NCBI RefSeq assembly: GCF_020497125.1
Contig: NC_059073.1
Span: forward strand, 16,017,225-16,081,224
DNA length: 64,000 bases
Reading direction: 5' to 3'
Source: Mauremys mutica
Lineage: Eukaryota > Chordata > Testudines > Geoemydidae
Every line of letters begins with the position of its first letter. Position 1 is the stretch's first letter. This document shows positions 20,795 through 31,078 of the stretch, in pieces. The notes under the pieces were generated by a model. It had not been told where the DNA came from and did no database searches. It saw only the letters and a program-made list of their open reading frames with translations. The position numbers were made by a program, and so were the translations under genes.

Positions 20795-21422
20795 TTCATA
20801 TGGCTGGAGTAGAGCAGCAACTACAATTTCACCTGAAGCTGATCAAGCCAAATGGCTACATCAGGGGTAGCAAAATTTACTGCAGTAATACCTCCAACAT
20901 ATTTATAAATTGGGCAGTAGATAGTCATATGTTCAATGGTCTGTTGTGGGGACCCACACTCGCACACCGGGGAGTCCTTGATTTTCCATTTGTGTATTAG
21001 ATAGCCACATCTACCATGGTTGGTTCAAATTTGGTTCAGAGTTGACCAAGATCACCATGGAAGGTCAAACCCAGGAATCTTCTGCATGGGATCTGGCATA
21101 AGGTGCTTATTTTTAAAGTCTTGTTTAGCCCAATCTGCTTTCCAAGCCTCCTTCTGATCATAGCATGATTGCATGAGGCTAAACAAATGTTCCCAGAAAG
21201 GTTTGCAGGACTTAAGATGTTGCGGACGGGCGTTGTCAAGGTCTTGGTGAATGGGAAGATATCTGTTTTCCTGGATTCGCTGAGCTTCACTGAATGTTGT
21301 ACCAGTTCCATGTATTGGCAGAGGAGTGATGTTAGACAGCACAGGTAGCCATGGTGTTAGAGCCGACTTAAGGATTCCTGTGATGCACCACATCACTTTA
21401 TTTAGCTGGGTATGCACAAGTC
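20795..21422 (-). pseudogene. Antisense fragment of another non-LTR reverse transcriptase (C-terminal part)
   Basis: The minus-strand frame 21052-21417 (121 codons) has the tail region that follows the RT domain in Jockey/CR1-like LINEs, with motifs ITGILKSALTPWLPVLSNI and YLPIHQDLDNARP. Downstream on the same strand, in another frame, is a zinc-knuckle-like end. It reads RTNHGRCGYLIHKW, then CECGSPQQTIEHM and a final cysteine in YCP. This resembles the zf-RVT motif C-x-CG...H...C. It splits the CR1 at the RT start and is clearly broken. Orientation is opposite to the host CR1. Confidence 0.6.
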
Positions 21423-22699
21423 ATGTGTGGCCTGGCATTGACCCCAGGCAAAATAACAGAATGGTGGCTATGGGATTTGATTATTAAGGAACTAGAGGAA
21501 AGCAATATCATTAATGCCAATCAACATAGGTTTATGGAAAATGGACCTTGTCAAACTAACTTTATATCTTTCTTTGATGGAATTACAAGTTTAGTTGATA
21601 AATGCAATAGGGTTGATGTAATATAGATAAACATTGTAAGAAATTTTGATTAAGAAACTAACAAAATTATGATGCAAAATTAACATGGTACACATTAAAT
21701 GGATTAAAATCTAGCTAAGTGACAGCTCTCAAAATGTAATCATAAACAGGGAATCATCATCAAGTGGTTGTATCTCTAGAGGGATCCCACAGGGGTGGTT
21801 CTTGGCCCTATACTATTTAACATCAATAATGTGGAAGAAAACATGAAATTGTTAGTGATAAAGTTTGCAGATGACACAAAGACTGGGGGTATGGTACATA
21901 AGCAATATAACATCACTGACATCGAGCTATCTGGTTCAAGATTATACATCTAGGTAGAAAGAACGCAGGCCATACTTATAGGATGCAGTACTCTATCGTG
22001 GGAAGCAGTAACTGTGAAAGGACTTGGGGGTTATGGTGGATAATCAGCTGAATATAACACCCATTGAAATGCTGCGGCCAAAGCGATCCTTGGATGTATG
22101 CACAGCGGAATGTCGAATAAGAATAGAGAGGTTATAGTACCTCTTTATTTGGCACTGGTGTGATCATTACTGGTATAACCATGTCCAGTTCTAGTGTCCA
22201 ATGTTCAAGGATGTTCATAAATTGGAGAGGGTACAAGAAGAGCCATGAGAATGATTAAAGGATTGGAAAACATGTCTCATAGCGGAAGAGTCAAGGAGCT
22301 GAATCTGTTTAACTTAATGGACAGAAGACTAAAGAATGACTAGATCACACTCTATAAGTACCTACATGGGGAACAGAGATTTGATAGTTGAGGGCTCTTT
22401 AGTCTCGCAGACAAAGGTTTAACAAGATCCAATGGCTGGAAGTTGAAAGTAGACAAATTCAGACCAGAAATAAGGCATACATTTTTAACAGTGAGGGTAA
22501 TTAGCCGTTTGAACACATATCCTTCACTGGCACTATAAAAATAAAAATTGGATTTTTTTTTTCTAAAAAAGCACAAAAAAATGCTCTACTTCAAACAGGA
22601 ATTAATTTAGGGATGTCCTGGTACCTGTGCTACACAGAAGGTCAGACTAGCTGAGCACAGTGATTCTTTCTGGTTTTATTATCTATGAATCTATGTTTC

Positions 22700-23540
22700 T
22701 TTTAGAGTCAAACTTTCAAACCAGTGATCAACATTAAGCCAAAGGAGTCCAACAGACCCTAATGAAATGTATGTAGTCATTATTACTGTTACTGGCATCA
22801 CTGTTTAGTCATGACTTCTTCAGGTTTGCTGAAAGGCCACACATTTGATACTTAAAAGAACTCATACATACATTTCTATGTAGTAAATACGAGGGTCCTT
22901 AGGGTAGTAGCACTGGAGCGATTCAAACAAGTGTCAGGGTCATTCACAACCTTTCTGCCCTTTCCAGATGGCTAAATGGGAAGAGGGGTTCCACTTTGGT
23001 CCTGCCTAGCTAGTAGGGGTCCCAACAGGGAAACAATTGAGAAGCATTAGAGTAATCTCACCTCTCTGTCGGTCTAAGATTTTTATATAGCATCTATCAC
23101 CATCTCTCACCGTTCAAACAGGAGGGAGAAGCTTGGATATGTGTGTGTAGGAGCATCAATTATGGGAGAAGGCTTTATCGGGAAGGTGTGTTTTAAACCC
23201 GGATCAGACCGCTGTCATCTCTCAGCAGAGAAAGAGATAATAGAAACAAGAACAGGAGAGCTCCTTGAACCCTTAGACAGCCAACACTGGAGTTTTCAAC
23301 AGAACGGAGCCAAACCAACTCAGTACCATTCCTTTATCTCCTTAAGATTCTGCAGCTGAACTCCGAGATAAATTGCCAGCTCTTTTCCTGCATGCACTGT
23401 ACATTTTTGACACCTGAAGAATAGTAAGATTAATGCTCTGTTTAGGAAGTGGATAGGACTATGTCAAGAAAGTAACTCACTCTATAAATGTGTGTGAGAC
23501 CATTCAGCTGAGGTTTCTTGTAGGGAAACAGTATGGTAGG
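22700..23540. other. Stretch without assignable feature
   Basis: Unique-looking sequence. A 72-codon frame at 23141-23359 has no known signature. Confidence 0.35.
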
Positions 23541-23544
23541 AGGC

Positions 23545-23690
23545 TTGTGCATGGAGCCAGCTGGCCCTCCTGAGTTCTAATCCTGCCAAGGGTTTACTCT
23601 GGGGACCTCTCCACCTCTCTGTGCCTTAGTTTCACCAGTTGTAAAGTGGGAATAATATTTATCAACTTTGATGGGATGGGATGTGCAGGG
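23545..23690 (+). repeat. MIR-type SINE fragment
   Basis: Contains CCTGAGTTCTAATCCTG and, about 40 bp on, CTCTGTGCCTTAGTTTC with AAAGTGGGAATAATA, the order expected of MIR. Confidence 0.75.
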
Positions 23691-23694
23691 CCTG

Positions 23695-24085
23695 TCCCTG
23701 TGTTGGCAAGAAAGAGTTAATGCTTTTGGCCTATAAAGGACTACAGCTGGTGCAAAGTGCAAAGACACTCAGTAGGGGCCAGGGAACTATATAATGTATT
23801 TTTCAGGGACTCAGAAAGCTTTCTACAGAGTCTGGCAGAAAGCTAGATGCCTTGAGGAAGAGAACAGGCTTAGGATCTCTAGTGTGAGCTCAGGGACTGT
23901 GATGAATTGGGGTAGGAGCCTGGGGGAAGGACAAAGGCTTTTTGTTGATTTATACTAATAAATATACCCTGGAAAGGGAGATTTTCATTGGAAACACCAG
24001 TTGTGCGCTGTTTGGTTCACAAAAGGAAGGGAAACTGAGGCTGGTGGTGCCTCCCCATATGGAAAAAATAAAGCAATCCCAGGAC
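23695..24085 (+). repeat. Possible LTR fragment
   Basis: Has CTATAAAGGACTACAG near 23730 and ACTAATAAATATACC near 23952, a promoter-then-polyA spacing like an LTR, followed by 'ctgtttggttcac'. No terminal dinucleotides or duplication could be defined, so this is a weak call. Confidence 0.3.
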
Positions 24086-24089
24086 ACCC

Positions 24090-25040
24090 CTCGCTGTTTG
24101 TAAAGCACTTGAAACATGTTAAATACTGTATGTTGTTGGTACTTCCCTTAAACAATGCAGGTGGTGGTCTACTGGACTGTGAAGCAAAGCTGTATGATTG
24201 TATCCAGCACTAACCGAATAACACACCTTGTGCTATGAGTAAAAAAGAGCAAAACCCCTGGGGAAGCACAGATGTTGGGGAGCAGTAGCTTGATGATGTG
24301 TCCCCCTTTTCCATCTGAAATTCTGGAAGCCCCTTCACTCCCAATTCATGGAGTCTCAGATCCACAGATATAGGGAGGGTATATATGGGGATGACCAGAA
24401 TCATCTCCATGGCAACGTTCCCCTCTTAAATGTAGACTTTCCTCGTGGAATAAATGGTCCTGCTAACCCTGCTCTGGTCACTGAGGGAGAATCTGGATCA
24501 GCTGCCTCTGGGAACCCCATGGTAGCACAAGTCTGAGCCACAGCAGCTGGGGAGACCTAGAGTGTTGTGTTGAGGCAATGGGCTCATGCAGAAATATCCC
24601 TGCACTTCCCTTGTCCTGAGGTCTATGGGATCCACAACACTCAGGGTGTGAATGGATTTGGGAAGTCTTGCTCCATGCAAACACTGTTCACGTCCCAAGC
24701 AAAGGATGTGCATGAAATGCAGTGGGCCCCACTGAAGTCAATAGCAACATTTCCACTGACTTCACTCATACAGGATCAGGCTCCATGAGTCAAACTTCAT
24801 ATGCTTTTCTGATTTTTATCCAGGGTGCGTTACTACCTTACACAATGGTGTTGCCCATTTGCTGAGCATGTGCAGATATTTGGGGCTTTGCTGGTCAGTT
24901 TCCCATTTGGATCAGAAATCGCAGTCAGATATTTCCTTAGTGTAATCTGCTTATTCACAAAATGACCTCAAGCCTGTTTCTTTGAACCAGGATGATAACA
25001 AATGGCACAAAGGTAACTCCCTCTTACAGATAGCTCAGGT
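24090..25040. other. Stretch without clear feature
   Basis: Contains a fragment near 24725-24790 reminiscent of an ancient repeat (AAGTCAATAGCAACATTTCC, GGATCAGGCTCC). Otherwise nothing is assignable. Confidence 0.3.
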
Positions 25041-25048
25041 CAGGAATC

Positions 25049-25126
25049 ATTATCCTGTCTCCTGAAGCCTCTGTCTCCAGTGCCTCACCCAAGCCATTAT
25101 CCCGTCTCCTGAAGCCTCTGTCTCCA
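25049..25126 (+). repeat. Local tandem duplication, 31 bp at 47-bp spacing
   Basis: ATTATCCTGTCTCCTGAAGC with its continuation (25049-25079) recurs at 25096-25126 with a single T/C difference. A recent local duplication. Confidence 0.85.
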
Positions 25127-25129
25127 CCC

Positions 25130-27290
25130 AAGTCTTTTTGTTTAACAAACCATGTCCCTTCTTCTCCATGCATGCACTTTTTCTTAGCCCTGGGTGGTGT
25201 GGCCAGGTAGACCCAAGTTTTAGGTGTAGACCAGGCCTTGTGCTGTCTTGAAGCTTCAGCCTGAGGTCACTATAGACCTTACCCACCACTCTTTAGTCAG
25301 GCAGAAGAGTTGTTAACAATGAGCCTATGATGGGGTGTCTGCTCAACACAAACCCTGAGCAGGTTAATGTGGGCCAGGAAGGGCCGATTAACCTTAGATA
25401 CTGCACCTGGAGGGGAACCAGGGATTGATAGAGCAGATGAAGTTCAGGTTGGGGAGGACATGGGGATAGGATTATAAAACCAGGGGGTGAGAGCAGGAAG
25501 GGGCTGTAGGAAGGAGGTTTGCAGTCACTCCCTAGAGGGAAAGGGATTTGGCTAGGGACAAGGAGGCAATCCAAGGGGACAGTAAAACCTGGGTTCCTGG
25601 CCTAGACAAGAGAGTCTGACAAGAGGCCTAGAGGGGTGAAGTAGCAGTAGTGGAGGAAGCTCCAGTGGTAAAGCAGAGATAGGCAAGGAGGAAGAGAGGT
25701 GGGGTAGGAAGGAACCCAGAGAAACAGTAACAGGATCTAAGACTAAGCAGACCTGGATTGCTAGTCATAGGGTCCTTGGGCTGGAATCCAAAGTAGCAGG
25801 AGGGTCTGGGTTTCCCTACCAGCCACTGGGAAGTGGCAGAGGACCTAGAGGTGGAACAAAAGTACATCCCAGGTGATATCAGGACAGTTTTCCTGTGGAC
25901 ATTTGTTACCCTGGTAGGAGGGGACTATATAGCAGCCTCACCGGAAGATTGAGTCATGGAGGGAGAGAGAAGGGGAGATGTAGAGGTCACAGTGAGAGTA
26001 ACCGATGGCAGGGGTTGCCAGATGGGGAGAGAGCTAATTCCCAGACCTAGCTATAAGTCAATGAACCCCTTTATAGAGCTTTTTCCTAACCAGGTAATAG
26101 AGAACAGGGCCCTCCAAATTGCAGTGATACTGAGCAAATAACACTATGAACCTCTAAACAATATGGAGAAGAAGAAGAAAAAATACCTTCCTTTGGCTGG
26201 GAACTCCTAGCATGCATGGAGCCAGAAAACAGACAGAGCTGAAGGAGAGCTACCCAGGCTTTCTCTGCCACACACAAATCACTGGCAATGCTCAGTTAAA
26301 AATGAAGAGGATTAAATCATATATTTGTATGTAAGGAGTCTGCAGTCCCTCAGGTGTATTCATTGTTGTGAGGGGGAGACTAGGGACCAGATTGATCTAT
26401 ACATGCTAGCGACCGAGGATAGAGCTGAGGCTGATTTACTGGGGATTGGACAGTCTTGAGAATAATGGAGGTGATACCTGGCTCCTCCCCCGCTCCCATT
26501 TCTGTGCTCAGCCCAAAGACGATCAGGCCTCAGTATTCTTGAGAAGTCCCAAACAACGGTTGTTTTAGTTGAGATAAAATGAGTTTCCATCATTCCTTTA
26601 ACTATGCCTGTGCTTTCCATCACCAGCAATTTACATGGTCTCTTTATAGCTTCCACTCAGATTTCTGGAGCCTCGCTCCCACTTTGGACTATTCAAGATT
26701 TCATCCCAGGAGGGGGTTCATCTCAACACCCTGAAATGGAACAATGGGAGAATCTGAGAGCAGTCAGTTCCACTGGACCAGGCACTCCGTATGTTAAAAA
26801 TACCTAGCAACACAATGTATTCACTTTACAGCCAGGGCTGCAAGGTGAATGGTTGATTGTTCCTGAGAATCTTAAAATCAGTTTTAAGTCATTCTTTTGA
26901 AATCAGGAACTATTTCTTTAAAATGACAAACTACAGATGATTTTTCTTTAATTGGAATTCAAACCAATGGCTGGGAATACCTATGACTGGAGAAACAAAC
27001 TTTAGAGCCTGCAGTCTCTGACGAACCAAAACCAAGTAGCTTATCGGGTGCTGCCTGCTAGCATTTTACTGTAGAATTTACTGTGTGTCAGTTGAATCTC
27101 CTTTTGAAGTCTTTTTTAAAGGGACACAGTCATTTAACACCTGAATTTAGGGCCTAAGAAAATAACATAAATATTCTTGTTTTGCAAAAGCTGTTAACAA
27201 TAACATTTTAGAAGTTCCAATCCAAATCAAGACCCAGTTGTGCACTATAGATGCATAGTAAAAAACAGTCCCTTCCCTGGACACCTTATA
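25130..27290. other. Stretch without assignable gene
   Basis: G-rich on the plus strand from 25290 to 26080 (minus frames there are proline/leucine-rich and look like chance), then AT-rich. A TATA-like CTATATAGCAGCC near 25925 could belong to an unrecognised LTR. No family could be named. Confidence 0.3.
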
Positions 27291-27295
27291 TGTAG

Positions 27296-27450
27296 ACAAA
27301 ACAGACTGCGGTAGAATGGGCCTATTATAGTACAGATGAAGAACTGAGTCACAGAGAGATTAAGTAAACTGCCCCAAATCATACAGGAAATGTGTAGCAG
27401 GGCCAGGCATTGAACCCACCAATGCTAGGGCCCAAGCCAGTGGCTGGGTA
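27296..27450 (-). repeat. MIR-type SINE fragment (reverse strand)
   Basis: The plus strand shows GAACTGAGTCACAGAGAG, TTAAGTAAACTGCCCC and GGGCCAGGCATTGAACCC, the reverse-complement order of MIR. Confidence 0.75.
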
Positions 27451-28024
27451 TTTCACCCCAATACAATCCTTTCTTTCCCTGACATCCTCCTTCTGTTACA
27501 ACTCCTATTTCGACAACTTGTTGGAATAAATTTTGGTTCCAGATAAAGTTCCTTCTGTACCAGATCCAGATGTCTCCTTACCTGTTTTTCAGGACACTGC
27601 TGCATTGCCGTCACCACTTTATCTCAAGAGAATGGGAAAACTAGTTGGGTGGCTGAATGTATAAGTTGTTTAGTTAGTAACTTGCTATTCTAGGGCAGAA
27701 TGATCCCTTGCAATTTAAGTCTGTGGTAGTCCACCCACTGATTTTAGTTAGGTTATATAGTGTTTCATGTTAGCCATGTAAACAATAACACTTATGTGTA
27801 TAGAAAGTTTTCTAAATGAGGATGGAAGACTTTGATGTCCTGTCCCCGTAAATGTTTGAGGACACCATCCCTCCCCAGCGTAAAGCCTCATTTTAGTGTC
27901 AGTTTCAGTTTTGCATCTAGAACAATAAAGGCAAGACAACAGACAGCTGTGTTTCTATCAGCTCCCTCTGTGGGAGTATGGGCCCATTCAGTGTGAGTGA
28001 AGGTGGTAGACTTGGGCCCTCTGG

Positions 28025-28215
28025 AATAGGTAGGTATTGTTATGTCCATTCTACAGAGAGGGGAACTAAAGTGTGGCATAGAGAATAGGCATAGATTTCA
28101 GCTCTGCTGTACATGGGTGCAGCATCCTTGGAGTTAACGGAAATGCTCTTGCTAATATCAGGGTTGAATTTGGCCATTAGTGAATTGCCCAAGATCAGAC
28201 AGTGCTGGAGTGTTC
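28025..28215 (-). repeat. MIR fragment interrupted by another ancient repeat
   Basis: MIR-like blocks ATTCTACAGAGAGGGGAAC (near 28048) and TGCCCAAGATCAGACAGTG (near 28186) are separated by about 100 bp that resemble the CCTCAGCTGG-class repeat (GGTGCAGCATCCTTGGAG). Confidence 0.55.
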
Positions 28216-28874
28216 CTAGTCCTCCCACAGGTTCTCAGGCATGTAGGAAGAAATAAGGATTCCTGTCTAGTTGTGGAGCTGCTTAAGGGCTACCAGCATT
28301 GCAGACACGAGAACTGCATCCTAAAGGAGCAACTGAACGGGGGGTGAGTTGGAAGTGGAGGGTGCATGCTGGACTGCAGAACTGGGTGGCTTCATGGGCA
28401 TGGGGGGTAAAGCTCAGATAATGTGGATCCCCTTTCATTCTCTTCAGCCTCTCTGAGACCAGAGAGGCACCCTCTTGCCGCTGCAGCAGTGACTTTGGCA
28501 ATGGTCTGATACCACAGGGTGAAGGAACTCCCTGATCTTCAGGGAGCTGGGCAGCATGGCTCTGTCCTTTGGGTTCTCTGCTGCTGGCCTCAAGATTTGC
28601 TCCACAGAGAAGCAGTTTCATTTTTCTCCCCAAAGAACATGCTCACTGTAAGCTTCAAAGTTCCCTCTAAGTGTTAATGCAAGTGTCACAATTCTGTGCA
28701 GTAAAGCAATCTATTACTTTCTCTCTCCTTCACTCCCCGCAGAATTTCATTAAAAGCCACTTCACTATTAGTGGTTTTCACCAGGAGCTTGATTCGAAGC
28801 CCGTTCAAGTCCATGGAGAAGGACCACAGTATCTTTCATTTAAAGACCTCAGAGTGTTCTAATTTTGAAATGCA

Positions 28875-29200
28875 AAATAATAACCAATGTATTGCATTTA
28901 TATAGGCTGGGAGTTTGAATAATCCCAGGGGAGTTAGGCACCCCCTTCCACTGAGTTTGAACAGGAGTTGAACACTCCCTTAGGTGACTATGAAAATCCC
29001 TTAACAAAGTGTTTATTAATAAGCCTCCCAACACATGGCTGAGGTAAGGATGATTATTCCCCTCTTTCTTCAGAGGGGGAAACCGAGGCACAGAGTGGTT
29101 CAGGGATTTGCCCACAGTCACCTGGTGGTTGAGCCAGGCTTAGATTCCCCAGCAGTCCTGACTTCAACTCCCTTGTCTAACCAAGGACAGCACTGACTGC
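28875..29200 (-). repeat. MIR-type SINE fragment (reverse strand)
   Basis: GGGGGAAACCGAGGCACAGAG, GATTTGCCCACAGTCACC and GAGCCAGGCTTAGATTCCC in order on the plus strand are the reverse complement of a MIR. Confidence 0.8.
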
Positions 29201-29209
29201 TATGAAAAG

Positions 29210-29930
29210 GTATCTAGATGAAATCCTTTATTAGATCTGACAAATGTGGTGGTATCATTTTGAGGACCAAATAGGTGCTCTGAATTCGTTTAGTTTGGGC
29301 TTTGCATTTTTGTTTTCTTCAAAGTGAGATCCCAGTTCATATTCTGACAGTGCTTTATAGTCCTTGAATCCCTGATGAGTTGCAAGACTGCTCCCACACT
29401 GTTGGCAAATACATTATAGATAATTTGAGAAATTTCCCTATAGCTCCCAACTTGTGTTGACTATAAATGAGTAGCTCCTCTGGCATGCTCTTCCCTTTGG
29501 GTAAGATAATGGGAGGCTGGACTGAAGCCTTTGTGGGAAAGAGGCTGTGTACTTCTGAAGGGAATGACCTGGAAATGCCCAAGGTACTGTCAGTTTATTC
29601 TTGCAAGGGAGGTTCTAATTACTAATGTCAGTTGGTTTCTTGCATGTTTTTGTGTGCAGTCCATGCAACGAGAGGGAAGGTCTGGATTCATAGACCACGC
29701 CACAGCAGATGATCTTTCTTAGGTGTTCATATGGCAGGACCTTGCAGCATTACTGTAGTGAAGTTCCATTATAAAACCCCATTTGCTAGGGGTTTAACAC
29801 ACAACTCTTTTTAAATTTTCATCAAGGTAGAATTTGGCACAAAAGTTCTCTGCCCACAGGTGATTATTTCAATTTAATTTAAATCATTTTGACTGCTTTT
29901 TACATGGCGGTTACTACAGCATTAAGCTAG
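29210..29930. other. Stretch without assignable feature
   Basis: Unique-looking, AT-rich. No supported ORF or repeat. Confidence 0.35.
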
Positions 29931-29959
29931 CAATGAAGCGACTATGGCTGCTGACACCC

Positions 29960-30140
29960 TTTTGTGGTAAGGCTGTTTTCAGTTGCCTATAACTTCGGAA
30001 ACCCAAGGCACTTTGAGCTGAAATTTCTCATGCTTAAGCCCAGAGGTGAACAAATTTGTTTAGAACGTTTAGAAAAAAAAATCCTGCAGCTATTGCTTAA
30101 GTTACCTGAGTATGCAGCAATAATAGTTTTGGTTAGCTCT
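29960..30140. repeat. Possible ancient repeat fragment
   Basis: The segment CCTATAACTTCGGAAACCC..GGCACTTTGAGCTGAAATTT resembles an interspersed reptile repeat I have seen elsewhere. The class is unknown and the 60-codon frame is not a gene. Confidence 0.3.
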
Positions 30141-30226
30141 CAGTGAGGTATGTGGTTTTGTTGAGTTTGGGTAAAACTGGGCTGAGAAAGGAAGACTATT
30201 AAGAGAGAGGAAAAACAGCATATTTC

Positions 30227-30400
30227 AGCGTAGCAGCCGTGTTAGTCTGTATCCGCAAAAAGAACAGGAGTACTTGTGGCACCTTAGAGACTAACAAATT
30301 TATTTGAGCATAAGCTTTCGTGGGCTACAGCACACTTCATCGGATGCATGCAGTGGAAAATACAGTAGGAAGATATATATATATACACAGAGAAAATGAA
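30227..30400 (+). repeat. Turtle-type SINE
   Basis: Starts GTAGCAGCCGTGTTAGTC, followed by CCGCAAAAAGAACAGGAG, GACTAACAAATTTATTTGAG and AAGCTTTCGTGGGCTACAGC. Ends in an AT-repeat tail (ATATATATATATAC). This is a second SINE subfamily, distinct from the one at 20.4 kb and 41.5 kb. The same subfamily occurs in reverse at 53918-54040. Confidence 0.85.
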
Positions 30401-30472
30401 ACAATGAAAAAAAGCATGTTATTTTCTATTATGGCTTCCTGTAGGTAAATCACATCTGGCTATGCCTGCATG

Positions 30473-30960
30473 AAATCATAGATTCATAGAAATGTAGGGA
30501 CACAAGGGACCTCAGGAAGTCATCTAATCCATCCATCCTCCCACCCATGCTGAGGCATGATTAAGCGCACCAGACCATCCCTGACAGATGTTTGTCTAAT
30601 TTGTTCTTAAAAACCTTCCGTAACAGGGATTCCACAACACCTCTATGTACCTTAGGGCTTGTCTACACTTACCGGTGGATCGACGCTGCGGGGATTGATC
30701 CACTGGTGATCGATTTAGCAGGTTTAGTGAAGACCTGCTAAATCGACTGCCGATTTCCCTCCCATTGACTCCGATACTCCACTGGAGTGAGAAGAGTGTC
30801 TCCCATCGACATAGTATAGTGTGGATCCCGCAGTACATAGATCTAAGCTATGTCATCTTGAGTTACATTACTAACGTAACTCAAATTGCATAGCTTAGAT
30901 CAACTTTTCCATAGTGTAGACCTGCTCTTAGTCTAGTGCTTAACTTTCTAACGATAAGGA
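30473..30960 (-). repeat. CR1 LINE 3' end (reverse strand), split by a MITE
   Basis: The plus strand begins CATAGATTCATAGAAATGTAGGG and runs to CCACAACACCTCTATGTAC. It resumes after the MITE at TCTAGTGCTTAACTTTCTAACG. Non-coding remnant. Confidence 0.75.
30651..30931. mobile_element. hAT-like palindromic MITE
   Basis: Ends CTTAGGGCTTGTCTACACT and GTGTAGACCTGCTCTTAG are inverted. Inner segments such as TAGCAGGTTTAGTG / GACCTGCTAAATCG and AGCTATG..GCATAGCT form hairpins. A target duplication could not be fixed. Same end type as the MITEs at 34124 and 40129. Confidence 0.7.
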
Positions 30961-31078
30961 TAGTTAATCAGTGGAACAGGCTGGTTACCTAGAGAGGTTG
31001 TGGAATCCTTGTCATTAATGGTTTTAAACACAGGTATCCTTACTTGGCCCTGCTTCAGCACAGGAAGATGGGTTAGAT

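Larger units (their letters stand above)
19978..22697 (+). repeat. Second long CR1 LINE, decayed, with nested insertions
   Basis: Plus-strand CR1 of a different subfamily from the one at 13.1-17.4 kb. Coding remnants: a pre-RT region near 20120-20330, the 'ATGGGATGCCCTGGGTAATAA' RT start near 20750, a short frame 21423-21626 (NANQHRFMENGPCQTNFISF), the FADDTK-type box near 21865-21885, and a 3' end at TATCTATGAATCTATG (22680-22695). It is interrupted by a (GAAA)n tract, a fold-back SINE and an antisense RT fragment, and it has many stops. It is inactive. Confidence 0.85.
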
